A stretch of 64,000 nt of DNA. Origin: Sphingomonadaceae bacterium 3R27C6 (GTDB lineage Bacteria > Pseudomonadota > Alphaproteobacteria > Sphingomonadales > Sphingomonadaceae). The notes below the pieces were generated by a model. It made no database searches, was not told where the DNA came from, and saw only the letters and a list, made by a program, of their open reading frames with translations. Within the stretch, counting starts at the first letter, position 1; every line of letters begins with the position of its first letter. Positions 49,507-58,397 of this stretch are shown here, piece after piece. The translations under genes and the position numbers were made by a program. Location: NCBI GenBank assembly GCA_005503215.1, contig SCNS01000001.1:1-64000 (forward strand), read 5' to 3'.

Positions 49507-50840
49507 GCACGGAAGCTTTTGGGATCGATCCCCAGCTTCGCCATCTTGTCGTAGAGTGTCTTTCGCGGAAGCCCCAGCCGCGCCATCGTCTCGGCGATAT
49601 TGCCGCGAGTCTGCGCCATCGTGTCTTGGATGATCGTCGCCTCGAACCGGCGCACGCGCTCGGCGAGCGGCGCGTCGGCGGGCATCGCCGACAGGCCGGG
49701 GTCGGACGGCAGGTCGAGCACGACGCTGTAAGCGAAATTCTTGAGCTCGCGGACATTGCCCGGCCAGTCATGCTCGACGAGATGGCGGCGGATGCCGTCG
49801 TCGATCCGGAATCCCGCCATACCCATCTTCGCCGCGGCTTCGTCGAGGAAGAAGGCAAAGGTCTGCGGAATGTCCGATCGGCGCTCGCGCAGCGGCGGGA
49901 TGCGCAGCTTCACGACGTGCAGCCGGTAATAAAGATCCTCGCGGAAATCGCCGCCGCGCACGGCTTCCATCAGGTCGGTCTTGGTCGCCGCGACGACGCG
50001 CAGGTCGACGGGTTCGGGCGCGCTGGCACCGATCGGCTGGACCTCGCGCTCCTCGATCACCCGCAGCAGCTTGGCCTGCACCGACGGATGCATCGTGTCG
50101 ATCTCGTCGAGGAACAAGGTGCCGCGATGCGCGCTGCGGATGCGCCCCGCCTGGCCGAGCTTGCCGCTGCTCCGGTCGATCAGGTCGCTGCCGAACAATT
50201 CGGCCTCGGCCAGCTCGTGGGGAAGCGCGGCGCAGTTCACCGCGACCAATGACGCCGCGCTCCGCCGGCTCTGGCGGTGGAGCATATGCGCGACCAACTC
50301 CTTGCCGGTGCCAGTTTCGCCTTCGATCAGCACATCGATGTCCGCCTGCGCGAGCTGCGTAATCGTCTCGCGCAGCCGGACCATCGCCGGGCTTTCGCCG
50401 ATCAGCGGGCTGTCGATCGCCGCCGCCGCCGCGCTCAGCCGCCGATTGTCGAGGATCAGCGCACGGTGCGCGAGCGCGCGGCGCGCGATGCCGACGAGGT
50501 GGTCGGCGGCAAAAGGCTTGGTGAGAAAATCGAAGGCGCCGTCGTGGAGCGCGCGCACCGCCATCGCGACATCGGCGTGACCGGTGATCAGGATGACGGG
50601 GATGTCGGCATCGATCGCGTGGATCGCTGCGCGCAATTCGAGCCCGTCCATCCCCGGCATGCGGATGTCGGTGACGACGATCCCCGAGAAGCCCGCTTCG
50701 ATGCGTGGCAGCACGCTCTGCGCGTCGGGAAAGGCTTCGACCGCCAGCCCCGCGAGGTCGAGCGTCTGGACATTTGCCTCGCGGAGCGCCGCATCGTCGT
50801 CGACGAAGAAGATCGTCTGCTCGCCGGTGAAAAAGCTCAT
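49503..50840 (-). CDS. DctD-like response regulator lacking the GAFTGA motif
   Basis: A 445-residue NtrC-family regulator. The receiver has Asp58 in TDIRMPG and Lys108 in LTKPF. The AAA+ domain has Walker A GETGTGKE (174-181) and Walker B GTLFLDEID (240-248). Between ELFG (214-217) and GRIRSAHRGT (232-241), where GAFTGA should contact sigma-54, the sequence is SDLIDRSSGKLG. The Fis-type helix-turn-helix at the end (GNIAETMARLGLPRKTLYDK) is intact. It is downstream of the DctB gene with a 4-nt overlap. It probably still senses dicarboxylate via DctB but cannot be a normal sigma-54 activator. Confidence 0.88.
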   Translation of the reverse strand: MSFFTGEQTIFFVDDDAALREANVQTLDLAGLAVEAFPDAQSVLPRIEAGFSGIVVTDIRMPGMDGLELRAAIHAIDADIPVILITGHADVAMAVRALHDGAFDFLTKPFAADHLVGIARRALAHRALILDNRRLSAAAAAIDSPLIGESPAMVRLRETITQLAQADIDVLIEGETGTGKELVAHMLHRQSRRSAASLVAVNCAALPHELAEAELFGSDLIDRSSGKLGQAGRIRSAHRGTLFLDEIDTMHPSVQAKLLRVIEEREVQPIGASAPEPVDLRVVAATKTDLMEAVRGGDFREDLYYRLHVVKLRIPPLRERRSDIPQTFAFFLDEAAAKMGMAGFRIDDGIRRHLVEHDWPGNVRELKNFAYSVVLDLPSDPGLSAMPADAPLAERVRRFEATIIQDTMAQTRGNIAETMARLGLPRKTLYDKMAKLGIDPKSFRA

Positions 50841-52633
50841 GCTGGCCTCAACGTCAGGCGGAACCCCGCGCCGCCGAGCGGGGAGGGGATCAGGGTCAGC
50901 GTGCCGCCGAATTCGGCCATGATATCGCTCGCGATCGCCAGCCCCAGCCCGAGCCCGTCGGGCCGCCCGGTGACGAAGGGGGTGAAGAGCTGCGGCAACA
51001 GCTCGGCGGGAACGCCGGGGCCATTGTCGCAGACGTCGATATGGACCGGGTCGCTGCCGTGCGTGCGGAGCGCAATGCGCCCATCTCTCACGCCATGCAC
51101 CGCTTCGACCGCATTTTGCAGCAGGTTGACGAGCACCTGTTCGAGCCGGACGCGGTCGGCATGCACCGCCGCAGCGGGATTTTCGATTGCGACGTCGAGC
51201 GCGATGCCTTGTGCGCGCAGCCGGTCGCCGATCAGGAGCAGCGTCCCGTCGACCGCCGATTGCACCGCCACGGGACCCAGCGGGGTCGGTTTGCGGCGCG
51301 CGAAGTTGCGCAGTTCGTTGGTGATCGCGCCGACGCGTGCGGTCAGTTCGACGATGGTGTCGAGGTTGCCGCGCGCCTTGTCAGGCTGCGCGCGCTCCAG
51401 ATAGCGCAGGCTGTTTTCGGCAAAGGTGCGGATCGCGGCGATCGGCTGGTTGATTTCGTGCGCGACGCCGGCGGTGATCTGGCCGATCGAGCCCAGCCGG
51501 CTCGCCTGTGCCAGCTCCTCGCGCGCGGCGCGGTAGCGGCGGTCGGTTTCGGTCTGCCGCTCGGACGCGAGGCGCAGTTCGTCGTTCGCGGTGCGCAGGT
51601 CGCGGGTGCGCGCGGCGACTTCGCGTTCGAGCGCTTCGTGCGCGGCCTGGCGCAGCGTCTGCCGCTCGACGACACGGAGCAGCGTGATGATCGCCGCGCC
51701 GACGAGGATCAGCAGGACGAGGAACGCGACGCGCGCGGTGGCATTGGCGCTCGCGCGCGCAGGCTCGGCGGGCTGGAGCAGGCGGAGCGTGCCGCCGGGG
51801 AAGGAGACGCGCTCGTCGGCCTCGCGGAACAGGTCCGTGCCGACACGAACGCCGCCATCGACGCGGTCGACCGGCAATGGATCGAGCCGCGCATCGCCAT
51901 AGCTGCGCGTTGCGCGAAGCCGTTGCTGCGTTTCGGCCGAAATGGGGGCGAAGGAGCGGAAGCGCCAGGCCGGCTCGCTGCTCATCACGACGATCCCGGC
52001 GGCGTCGGTGACAAGCGTCGCCGCAGCGGAATCGGCCCAGCGGCTTTCGAGCTTGTCGAACTCGACCTTGAGCACGATCACGCCAAGCTGGCGCCCGCCG
52101 ACATCGACGCGGCGCGCGAGGTAGAGCCCGGGGCGCCCGCTGACCGTGCCTAGCGCGAACAGCTCAGCTTCGCCGCTTCGCATCGCGCCCTGGAAATAGG
52201 GACGAAAGCGATAGTTCTCGCCGACGAAGCTCGTCGGCGCACGCCAGTTGCTTGCCGCGATCGTCATGCCGTCGGCGTCGATCACATAGATCACCGTAGC
52301 GTCGGTGCGCGCCGCGAGCTGTTCGAGTTCACGATCGAGCCGGCGCGACGCGGCATCGCTCTTGTCGGCAAGCGCGGCGCGGACATCGGGAAATTCGGTG
52401 AGCACGCGCGGCAGCAGGCGGAATTTCTGCAGCTCGCTTTCGAGCAGGCTCGCGTGCGCGCGTGCATTCTGCCGCGCCTCGGCGTCGGCCTGCGCGCCGG
52501 CGCGACCCGCGGCCCACTGTGCGAGGCCGAACCCCGCGACGAGCAGGATCGCGAGCCCAACCGCCACCGCGACGAACAGGCGCCGGCGGTGGGCGTGGGG
52601 ACCGATCGGGGGCGACTCGCTCTTCAAGGACAT
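50837..52633 (-). CDS. dctB: DctB-type sensor histidine kinase
   Basis: A 598-residue sensor kinase. One membrane helix at about 20-42 is followed by a long periplasmic PhoQ/DcuS/CitA-like double-PAS region with AATLVTDAAGIVVMSSEP, then a second helix around 290-310, a coiled coil, the H-box GQITAGVAHEINQPIAAIRT, and the N/G boxes NLLQNAVEAV, CDNGPGVP and LGLGLAIASDI. This is the DctB architecture that detects C4-dicarboxylates. ATG at 52633 gives a normal start; upstream codons run into the operator region. It is divergent from dctA with the palindromes at 52640 and 52672 in the gap. Confidence 0.9.
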   Translation of the reverse strand: MSLKSESPPIGPHAHRRRLFVAVAVGLAILLVAGFGLAQWAAGRAGAQADAEARQNARAHASLLESELQKFRLLPRVLTEFPDVRAALADKSDAASRRLDRELEQLAARTDATVIYVIDADGMTIAASNWRAPTSFVGENYRFRPYFQGAMRSGEAELFALGTVSGRPGLYLARRVDVGGRQLGVIVLKVEFDKLESRWADSAAATLVTDAAGIVVMSSEPAWRFRSFAPISAETQQRLRATRSYGDARLDPLPVDRVDGGVRVGTDLFREADERVSFPGGTLRLLQPAEPARASANATARVAFLVLLILVGAAIITLLRVVERQTLRQAAHEALEREVAARTRDLRTANDELRLASERQTETDRRYRAAREELAQASRLGSIGQITAGVAHEINQPIAAIRTFAENSLRYLERAQPDKARGNLDTIVELTARVGAITNELRNFARRKPTPLGPVAVQSAVDGTLLLIGDRLRAQGIALDVAIENPAAAVHADRVRLEQVLVNLLQNAVEAVHGVRDGRIALRTHGSDPVHIDVCDNGPGVPAELLPQLFTPFVTGRPDGLGLGLAIASDIMAEFGGTLTLIPSPLGGAGFRLTLRPA

Positions 52634-52639
52634 GTGCGG

Positions 52640-52655
52640 ATTATTGCACAAATGT
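52640..52655. promoter_or_regulatory. Operator half-pair 1 upstream of dctB/dctA
   Basis: ATTATTG-CA-CAAATGT, an imperfect inverted repeat with the same TTG-CA-CAAA core as the next site. Its centre is 32 nt (about three helical turns) from that of 52672-52687. It lies 7 nt upstream of the dctB ATG, so it could also control dctB. Confidence 0.5.
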
Positions 52656-52671
52656 TCCGGATCGTATGCGG

Positions 52672-52687
52672 TATTTTGCACAAAATA
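52672..52687. promoter_or_regulatory. Operator half-pair 2 upstream of dctA
   Basis: TATTTTG-CA-CAAAATA, perfect 7-nt arms around CA. With the site at 52640 it forms a phased pair as expected for a dimeric response regulator. The position, about 70 nt upstream of the predicted -35 of dctA, fits an activator. Confidence 0.6.
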
Positions 52688-52758
52688 GATATTGCGCCGT
52701 ATGGATTGTGAGTAATATCCTAATTATAACAACGTATTACATGGATTTCTGGCAGTGT

Positions 52759-52788
52759 TTGACGACGTTTCCGTCGCGCCCCTATTTT
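52759..52788 (+). promoter_or_regulatory. Predicted sigma-70-type promoter of dctA
   Basis: TTGACG at 52759-52764 and TATTTT at 52783-52788 with an 18-nt spacer, 65 nt before the GTG. No GG-N10-GC sigma-54 signature was found in the gap 52634-52852. Confidence 0.5.
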
Positions 52789-52852
52789 CGGACAACAGCC
52801 GGGAAACACCCCGGTCCGCGTCGAGCCGGACGCAAAATATGGGGAGAGGCTG

Positions 52853-54199
52853 GTGGCAGCCACGATCGACATGAATGCGGTGTACGTGCCGGCCAAATCC
52901 GGGCCGTGGTGGTCGCATCTCTATGTACAGGTGCTCGCGGCGATCGCCGGCGGCGTGCTGCTCGGCCATTTCTGGCCCGACGTCGGCGTCCAGCTCCAGC
53001 CGCTCGGCAAGGGTTTCATCGACCTCGTCAAGATGATCATCGCGCCGGTGATCTTCCTGACCGTTTCGACCGGCATCGCATCGGTTGGCAGCGGCAAGAC
53101 GCTCGGCCGCCTGACGGCAAAGACCTTTGCCTATTTCCTCTTCTTCTCGACCCTCGCGCTGATCATCGGGCTGATCGTGGCCAATGTGGTGCAACCCGGC
53201 GCGGGGATGAATATCGACCCGAGCACCCTCGATCCGAACGCGGTCGCCAAGATCGCCGAATATGACGCGAAGGCACACGATACCTCGCTCGTCGGCTTCC
53301 TGCTCGCGATCATTCCCACGACCTTTGTTTCGGCGCTGACCTCGGGCTCGATCCTGCAGGCGCTGTTCGCGGCGATCCTGTTCGGCATCGCGCTGTCGCA
53401 CACCGGGGCTGCCGGCGCGCAGGTGCTCGGCATGCTCGAAAAGCTCTCGAGCGTCTTCTTCACCCTCGTCGGCATGCTGATGCGCTTCGCCCCGATCGGC
53501 GCGTTCGGCGCGATGGCCTTCACCATCGGCGAATATGGCGTCGAATCGCTCGTAAATCTCGGCGCGCTGATCGCGACCTTCTACCTGACCTCGATCCTGT
53601 TCGTGGTCGTCGTCCTTGGGGCGGTCGCGCGGCTCTGTGGTTTTTCGATCTTCCGCCTGATCGCCTATCTCAAGGCCGAGCTGCTGCTCGTGCTCGGCAC
53701 CTCGTCGTCCGAGGCCGCGCTGCCCAGCCTGATGGAAAAGCTCGAGAAAGCGGGCTGCGCCAAGCCGGTGGTCGGCATGGTCGTACCGACGGGCTACAGC
53801 TTCAACCTCGACGGCACGAACATCTATATGACGCTCGCGGCGCTGTTCGTCGCGCAGGCGACGGGCATCGACCTCAGCCTCGGCGATCAGGTCGCGCTGC
53901 TGCTCGTCGCGATGGTGAGTTCGAAGGGCGCGGCGGGGGTTACCGGCGCGGGCTTCATCACGCTTGCCGCGACGCTCACCGCGGTGCCGACCGTGCCCGT
54001 CGCGGGGCTCGCGCTGATCCTCGGCATCGACCGCTTCATGAGCGAGTGCCGCGCGCTGACCAACTTCATCGGCAACGCGCTCGCCGCGATCGTCGTCGCG
54101 ATGTGGGAAAATGCGCTCGACCGCGATGCGCTGAACCGCGCGCTCAGCGGCGAGCCCGCCCCGCTCGCGGCGGCACCGGTCGAGACCGACAGCGATTGA
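52853..54199 (+). CDS. dctA: C4-dicarboxylate:cation symporter DctA
   Basis: A 448-residue DAACS-family symporter. The serine-rich re-entrant loop is [17 protein letters not shown], the NxD motif is [11 protein letters not shown], and the second loop [14 protein letters not shown] is the DctA signature. It imports succinate, malate or fumarate (some relatives take glutamate) with protons or sodium. GTG at 52853 follows GGGGAGAGG. It is divergent from the DctB/DctD-type genes. A negatively charged Pro/Ala tail follows the last helix. Beside a D-glutamate locus, aspartate/glutamate-like substrates are also possible. Confidence 0.92.
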   Translation: MAATIDMNAVYVPAKSGPWWSHLYVQVLAAIAGGVLLGHFWPDVGVQLQPLGKGFIDLVKMIIAPVIFLTVSTGIASVGSGKTLGRLTAKTFAYFLFFSTLALIIGLIVANVVQPGAGMNIDPSTLDPNAVAKIAEYDAKAHDTSLVGFLLAIIPTTFVSALTSGSILQALFAAILFGIALSHTGAAGAQVLGMLEKLSSVFFTLVGMLMRFAPIGAFGAMAFTIGEYGVESLVNLGALIATFYLTSILFVVVVLGAVARLCGFSIFRLIAYLKAELLLVLGTSSSEAALPSLMEKLEKAGCAKPVVGMVVPTGYSFNLDGTNIYMTLAALFVAQATGIDLSLGDQVALLLVAMVSSKGAAGVTGAGFITLAATLTAVPTVPVAGLALILGIDRFMSECRALTNFIGNALAAIVVAMWENALDRDALNRALSGEPAPLAAAPVETDSD

Positions 54200-54247
54200 G
54201 ATCAACAAGACACAAAAATTCAAACAATAAAATTGGGGAGAATGACG

Positions 54248-57200
54248 ATGAGGCGCAGTTTTGGAACAATGCTTCTGGCGAGCACGGCGATCTGCCTGCT
54301 CACGGGGGCACCCGCGCAGGCGCAGACCGCCGAAGCCGGTCCGGCAGCCGAAGCCGCCGATGCCAATGAGCCGCAACCCGATGGCGAAACCGCCGGCGAT
54401 ATCGTCGTCGTCGGCACGCGCATCGAGGGCGCGCGCGTCACCGAGGCGCTTCCCGTGGTCGTGGTCAATCAGGACAAGCTCGACGCGATCGGTGCGGTCA
54501 GCGGCGACGAACTGATCCGCAACATCCCGCAGATGGGTGACGTCAGCTTCAACCCCGGCAACAATGCGCAGACCAGCAACGCCGCGCGCGGCGACGTCGG
54601 TTCGGTCAACCTCCGCTCATTGGGCGTCGGCAACACGCTGGTGCTGCTCAACGGCCGCCGCATCGTCACTCACCCTGCGAGCCAGGGCCTGTCGGACACG
54701 GGCACCGTGCCGGTGCTGAGCTATAACTCGAACGCGATCCCGACGACGGGACTTCAGCGGCTCGAAGTGCTGCTCGACGGCGCCGCCGCGCTCTATGGCT
54801 CGGATGCAGTCGCGGGCGTCGTCAACACCGTGCTCAAGGACAATTACGACGGCCTCAGGATGCAGGCGCAATATGGCGGCGCCGAAGGCACGCACCTGCG
54901 CGAATTCCAGGGCAATATCCTCGCCGGCAAAAGCTTCGACCGCGGCAATATCACGCTGTCGTTCGAATATACCGACCGCTCGGCGCTGCGTGCGGAGGAT
55001 CAGGATTTCACGGCTTCGGCGAACCTCCGTCCGCTGTTCGCCGACTATCCCGAATTCGCCGACTCGACGACCCCTGACGCGCGCGCGACGCGCGGCGCAT
55101 GGCCGGCGCTGCAGGTGCCGGTTACCGGCGGCCGGCCGCGCCGCGGCACGACGAATCTCACCACCGCCGCGGGTTCCTTCACCGTCCGCCCGACGCGCCT
55201 CGGCGGATGCACGCAGGCGCTGACCGCCGACCTCTGCCTCGTGAACACCGCGCTCGCCACGAACAACGCCTTTCGCGACCTGCGCTACGACACCGCGGTC
55301 GGAACGACCGTGATGCCGAGCGTGAAGCGCTACAACGCCTTCATCAACGGCCATTACGACGTGACCGACGACCTGACTTTGTTCGGCGAGTTCGGCTATT
55401 ACCGCTCGAACACGACGCGCATCCAGCCGCCGGTGATCAACCTCAACCAGATCTGGATCCCGGCGTCGAACTATTACAACCCCTTCGGCGCAACCACGAT
55501 CAACGGCCAGCCCAACCCCAACCGCATCCCGGGGCTCGTCAACGTGCCCGCCGCGGGGCTGCCGGTCTTGCTCACCACCTATCGCTTCGTCGATACCGGG
55601 CCGCAGGCGGTGAAGGTCTCGGGCGAGCAATTGCGCGGCCTGATCGGGGTACGCGGCGAGGCCGCGGGCTTCAAATGGGACAGCGCTTTCGTCTATTCCG
55701 AAGCCTCGGCGGTCGACAGCAGCCTAGCGGTGCGCAGCTCGGCGCTCCAGCGGAGCCTCGCGCTCGCGACCCCCGACGCGTACAACCCGTTCAACGGCGG
55801 CTGCATCGACAGCCTGAGTTCGGGCGACTGCACCCCGAGCTCGCAGGCGGCGATCGACGCGATCACCTTCCAGCTGCGGCGCGCCTCGAAAACGACGCTG
55901 ACGATGGGCGATTTCCGCGCCTCGCGCGCCGATCTGTTCGCCTTGCCCGGCGGCGACGTCGGCGTCGCCTTCGGCCTCGAAGTGCGACGCGAGACGCAGC
56001 GCGACGATCGCGATTCCGCCGTCGACGGATCGAGTCCGTTCATCGACGCCGTGTCGGGCGCGGTGACGATCAGCGACGCCGCGGCGGTCAGCGACAATCC
56101 CGACACCTATGGCAAAAGGACGGTCGCGGCCGGCTATGCCGAACTCGCGGTGCCTTTGGTGTCGGAGGAGATGAATATCCCGCTCGTCCGGCGTTTCGAT
56201 ATCCAGCTCGCCGGCCGCTACGAACATTATAGCGATTTCGGCAGCGTCGCCCGCCCGAAGGTCGCCGCGGCGTGGGACGTCGTCGACGGTTTCCGCCTCC
56301 GCGGCTCCTTCTCGCAGGGGTTCCGCGCACCGAACCTCGAACAGGTCAATGCGGTAGAATATGCGCGCCTTGCGACCAGCCAGGATTTCCTGCGCTGCGA
56401 AGTCGACCTGCGCGCCGGGCGGATCGCCAATTTCACCCAGTGCGGGAACAACGTCGGCTATTCGCGCCGCGTCTCGGGCAATCCCGATCTGAAGCCCGAA
56501 AAGAGCACAAACTATAACCTCGGCGCGGTGTTCGAACCGGCCTTCATTCCGGCCGACCTCGGCCGCATGACCTTCACCGTCGACTATTGGTCGATCAAGC
56601 AGAAGGGCATCGTTGGCATCCTCGGCAACGACACTGCGGTGGCGCTCGACTATCTGCTTCGCCTTCAGGGATCGTCGAACCCGAACGTCATTCGCGATGC
56701 CGCCAATGCCGATGACATCGCCAATTTCGCGGGCACGGGCATCACCCCGGTGGGCCGGATCACGACGGTGCGTGACCAGTTCATCAATCTGCAGCCGCAG
56801 ACCGTCCGGGGGCTCGATTTCGCCTTCTACTGGCAATCGCCGAAGACCGATGTCGGTAAGTTCGATTTCTCGGTCAACGCGACGCGGCTGCTCAAATTCT
56901 CGCGCGCACCGGGCGACGCGGTCGACCAGCTCGTCGCCGCGCGCGAAGCCGGTGACATCAACGCCGCGACGCCGCTGCCCGAGACCCAGAATCTGATCGA
57001 GGCGAACGGCCGCCCGAAATGGCGCGGCACCGCGTCGCTCACCTGGTCGCTCGGGCAGTTTCAGGTCGGCGCCTTCGCGCGCTACACCGGCGCGGTCGAC
57101 GAAACCGGGTTCGTCGATGCCGATGGCAACCCGTGGCGCGTCAAGTCGCAGCTGACCGGCAATCTTTATGCGCAGGTGCGGATCAAGGACGCTGGCGGCC

Positions 57201-57340
57201 TCGGCGGTGACATGCGCTGGCGCGTCGGGGTGCGCAACATCACGAACGAAAAGCCGCCGCTTTCGTCGGAGGGTTATCTGGGGTCGCTCTACAGCCCCTA
57301 TGGCCGCTATTGGTACAGCTCGGTCACCACGGAGTTCTGA
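54248..57340 (+). CDS. TonB-dependent outer-membrane receptor (4, large)
   Basis: A 1030-residue receptor, larger than the other three. The signal peptide ends near PAQAQT (about 23). The N-terminal GDIVVVGTRIEGARVTEALPV is the TonB box region, and the plug has LEVLLDGAAALYGSDAVAGV, the sphingomonad oar/peptide-type receptor signature. The barrel ends in a phenylalanine (VTTEF). GGGGAG at 54235 fits ATG at 54248 better than the one at 54242. It is 48 nt downstream of dctA and probably read through from it. The following SGNH-like gene starts 1 nt after its stop. Confidence 0.92.
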   Translation: MRRSFGTMLLASTAICLLTGAPAQAQTAEAGPAAEAADANEPQPDGETAGDIVVVGTRIEGARVTEALPVVVVNQDKLDAIGAVSGDELIRNIPQMGDVSFNPGNNAQTSNAARGDVGSVNLRSLGVGNTLVLLNGRRIVTHPASQGLSDTGTVPVLSYNSNAIPTTGLQRLEVLLDGAAALYGSDAVAGVVNTVLKDNYDGLRMQAQYGGAEGTHLREFQGNILAGKSFDRGNITLSFEYTDRSALRAEDQDFTASANLRPLFADYPEFADSTTPDARATRGAWPALQVPVTGGRPRRGTTNLTTAAGSFTVRPTRLGGCTQALTADLCLVNTALATNNAFRDLRYDTAVGTTVMPSVKRYNAFINGHYDVTDDLTLFGEFGYYRSNTTRIQPPVINLNQIWIPASNYYNPFGATTINGQPNPNRIPGLVNVPAAGLPVLLTTYRFVDTGPQAVKVSGEQLRGLIGVRGEAAGFKWDSAFVYSEASAVDSSLAVRSSALQRSLALATPDAYNPFNGGCIDSLSSGDCTPSSQAAIDAITFQLRRASKTTLTMGDFRASRADLFALPGGDVGVAFGLEVRRETQRDDRDSAVDGSSPFIDAVSGAVTISDAAAVSDNPDTYGKRTVAAGYAELAVPLVSEEMNIPLVRRFDIQLAGRYEHYSDFGSVARPKVAAAWDVVDGFRLRGSFSQGFRAPNLEQVNAVEYARLATSQDFLRCEVDLRAGRIANFTQCGNNVGYSRRVSGNPDLKPEKSTNYNLGAVFEPAFIPADLGRMTFTVDYWSIKQKGIVGILGNDTAVALDYLLRLQGSSNPNVIRDAANADDIANFAGTGITPVGRITTVRDQFINLQPQTVRGLDFAFYWQSPKTDVGKFDFSVNATRLLKFSRAPGDAVDQLVAAREAGDINAATPLPETQNLIEANGRPKWRGTASLTWSLGQFQVGAFARYTGAVDETGFVDADGNPWRVKSQLTGNLYAQVRIKDAGGLGGDMRWRVGVRNITNEKPPLSSEGYLGSLYSPYGRYWYSSVTTEF

Positions 57341-57341
57341 T

Positions 57342-58271
57342 ATGAAATACGGGCACGGCATCTGGTTTTTGATCGGCGCTGCCGCGCTCGCCGTCGCGCC
57401 GGCGGCAATGGCAAAGGAGAGCGCGCCCGCGCCGACCGCCGCCGGCGCGACTTCCTCCGCTCCGGCAAAGGCGGCGCCGAAGACGATCCTGTTCATCGGC
57501 AACAGCTTCACGCAGGGCGCGCATTCGGCGGCGCGCAACTGGCGCGCGGGGTCGGTCACCGACCTCAACAACGCGGGCTATGGCGGCGTGCCCGCGCTGT
57601 TCAAGCTGTTCGCCGAGCAGGCGGGGCTCGACTATCGGGTCAGCCTCGAAACGCAGGGCGGCAAGTCTTTGGGCTTCCACTATGAAGAGCGGCGCCAGCT
57701 CTTCGACCGGTCGTGGGACATCGTCGTGCTGCAGGAATTCAGCACGCTCGACCGCGCCAAGCCCGGCGATCCCGCCGACTATATGCGCAATGTCGGCCGG
57801 CTCGCCGCGCTGTTCAAGGCGCGCAATCCCGCGGTCGATATCCGCCTCGCGGCGGCATGGACGCGCGCCGATCAGATCTATAAACCCGGGGGCCATTGGT
57901 ACGGAAAGCCGGTGACGGCGATGGCCGATGACCTCCGCGCCGCGGCCGACCGCGCACGATCCGCCAATCCGTCCGTGGCGGGTATCGTGCCGGTCGGCCA
58001 GGCATGGAACCGCGCGATGGCGGACGGCGTCGCCGACCCCAATCCCTATGACGGCATCGGCTATGGCCAGCTCGATCTGTGGGCCTACGACCATTATCAC
58101 GCGAGCGTCGCGGGCTATTATCTGTCGGCGCTCGTGACCTTCGGTGCGATCACGGGCATCGATCCGACGACGCTCGGCGCCAAGGAAAAGGGCGCCGACG
58201 AGCTGGGGCTCTCAGACGCGCAGGCCGCCGCGCTGCAGCGCGTTGCGCGCGATACGCTCGCGAACGGATAA
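57342..58271 (+). CDS. Exported SGNH-hydrolase-like protein
   Basis: A 309-residue protein with a signal peptide to about residue 24 (AAMAKES) and a Pro/Ala-rich linker. Block I GNSFTQG (Ser55) resembles the SGNH nucleophile block, AGYGGVP may be block II, and WAYDHYHAS resembles the DxxH block near the C-terminus. It is close to DUF4886-type proteins. SGNH enzymes remove acyl or acetyl groups from sugars and other esters. It starts 1 nt after the TonB receptor, as in SusC-like loci, so a periplasmic esterase acting on the imported compound is plausible. Confidence 0.72.
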   Translation: MKYGHGIWFLIGAAALAVAPAAMAKESAPAPTAAGATSSAPAKAAPKTILFIGNSFTQGAHSAARNWRAGSVTDLNNAGYGGVPALFKLFAEQAGLDYRVSLETQGGKSLGFHYEERRQLFDRSWDIVVLQEFSTLDRAKPGDPADYMRNVGRLAALFKARNPAVDIRLAAAWTRADQIYKPGGHWYGKPVTAMADDLRAAADRARSANPSVAGIVPVGQAWNRAMADGVADPNPYDGIGYGQLDLWAYDHYHASVAGYYLSALVTFGAITGIDPTTLGAKEKGADELGLSDAQAAALQRVARDTLANG

Positions 58272-58397
58272 CGGCCCTCGGGAAAAAGGGAGCCGGACGG
58301 GTAAGATGCTCGACTGACTGCCACGCCACGCATCTCTTGCCTCTTGGCATTTTGTGCTACGCAGGGCCGAGCATGCCAGCAGCGACCGGAGACCCCG

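Noticed and set aside
52740..52790. Possible sigma-54 promoter before dctA (TGGCAG near 52750)
   Set aside because: The GC expected 12 nt after the GG is absent, and the adjacent regulator lacks GAFTGA. A sigma-70-like promoter fits better.
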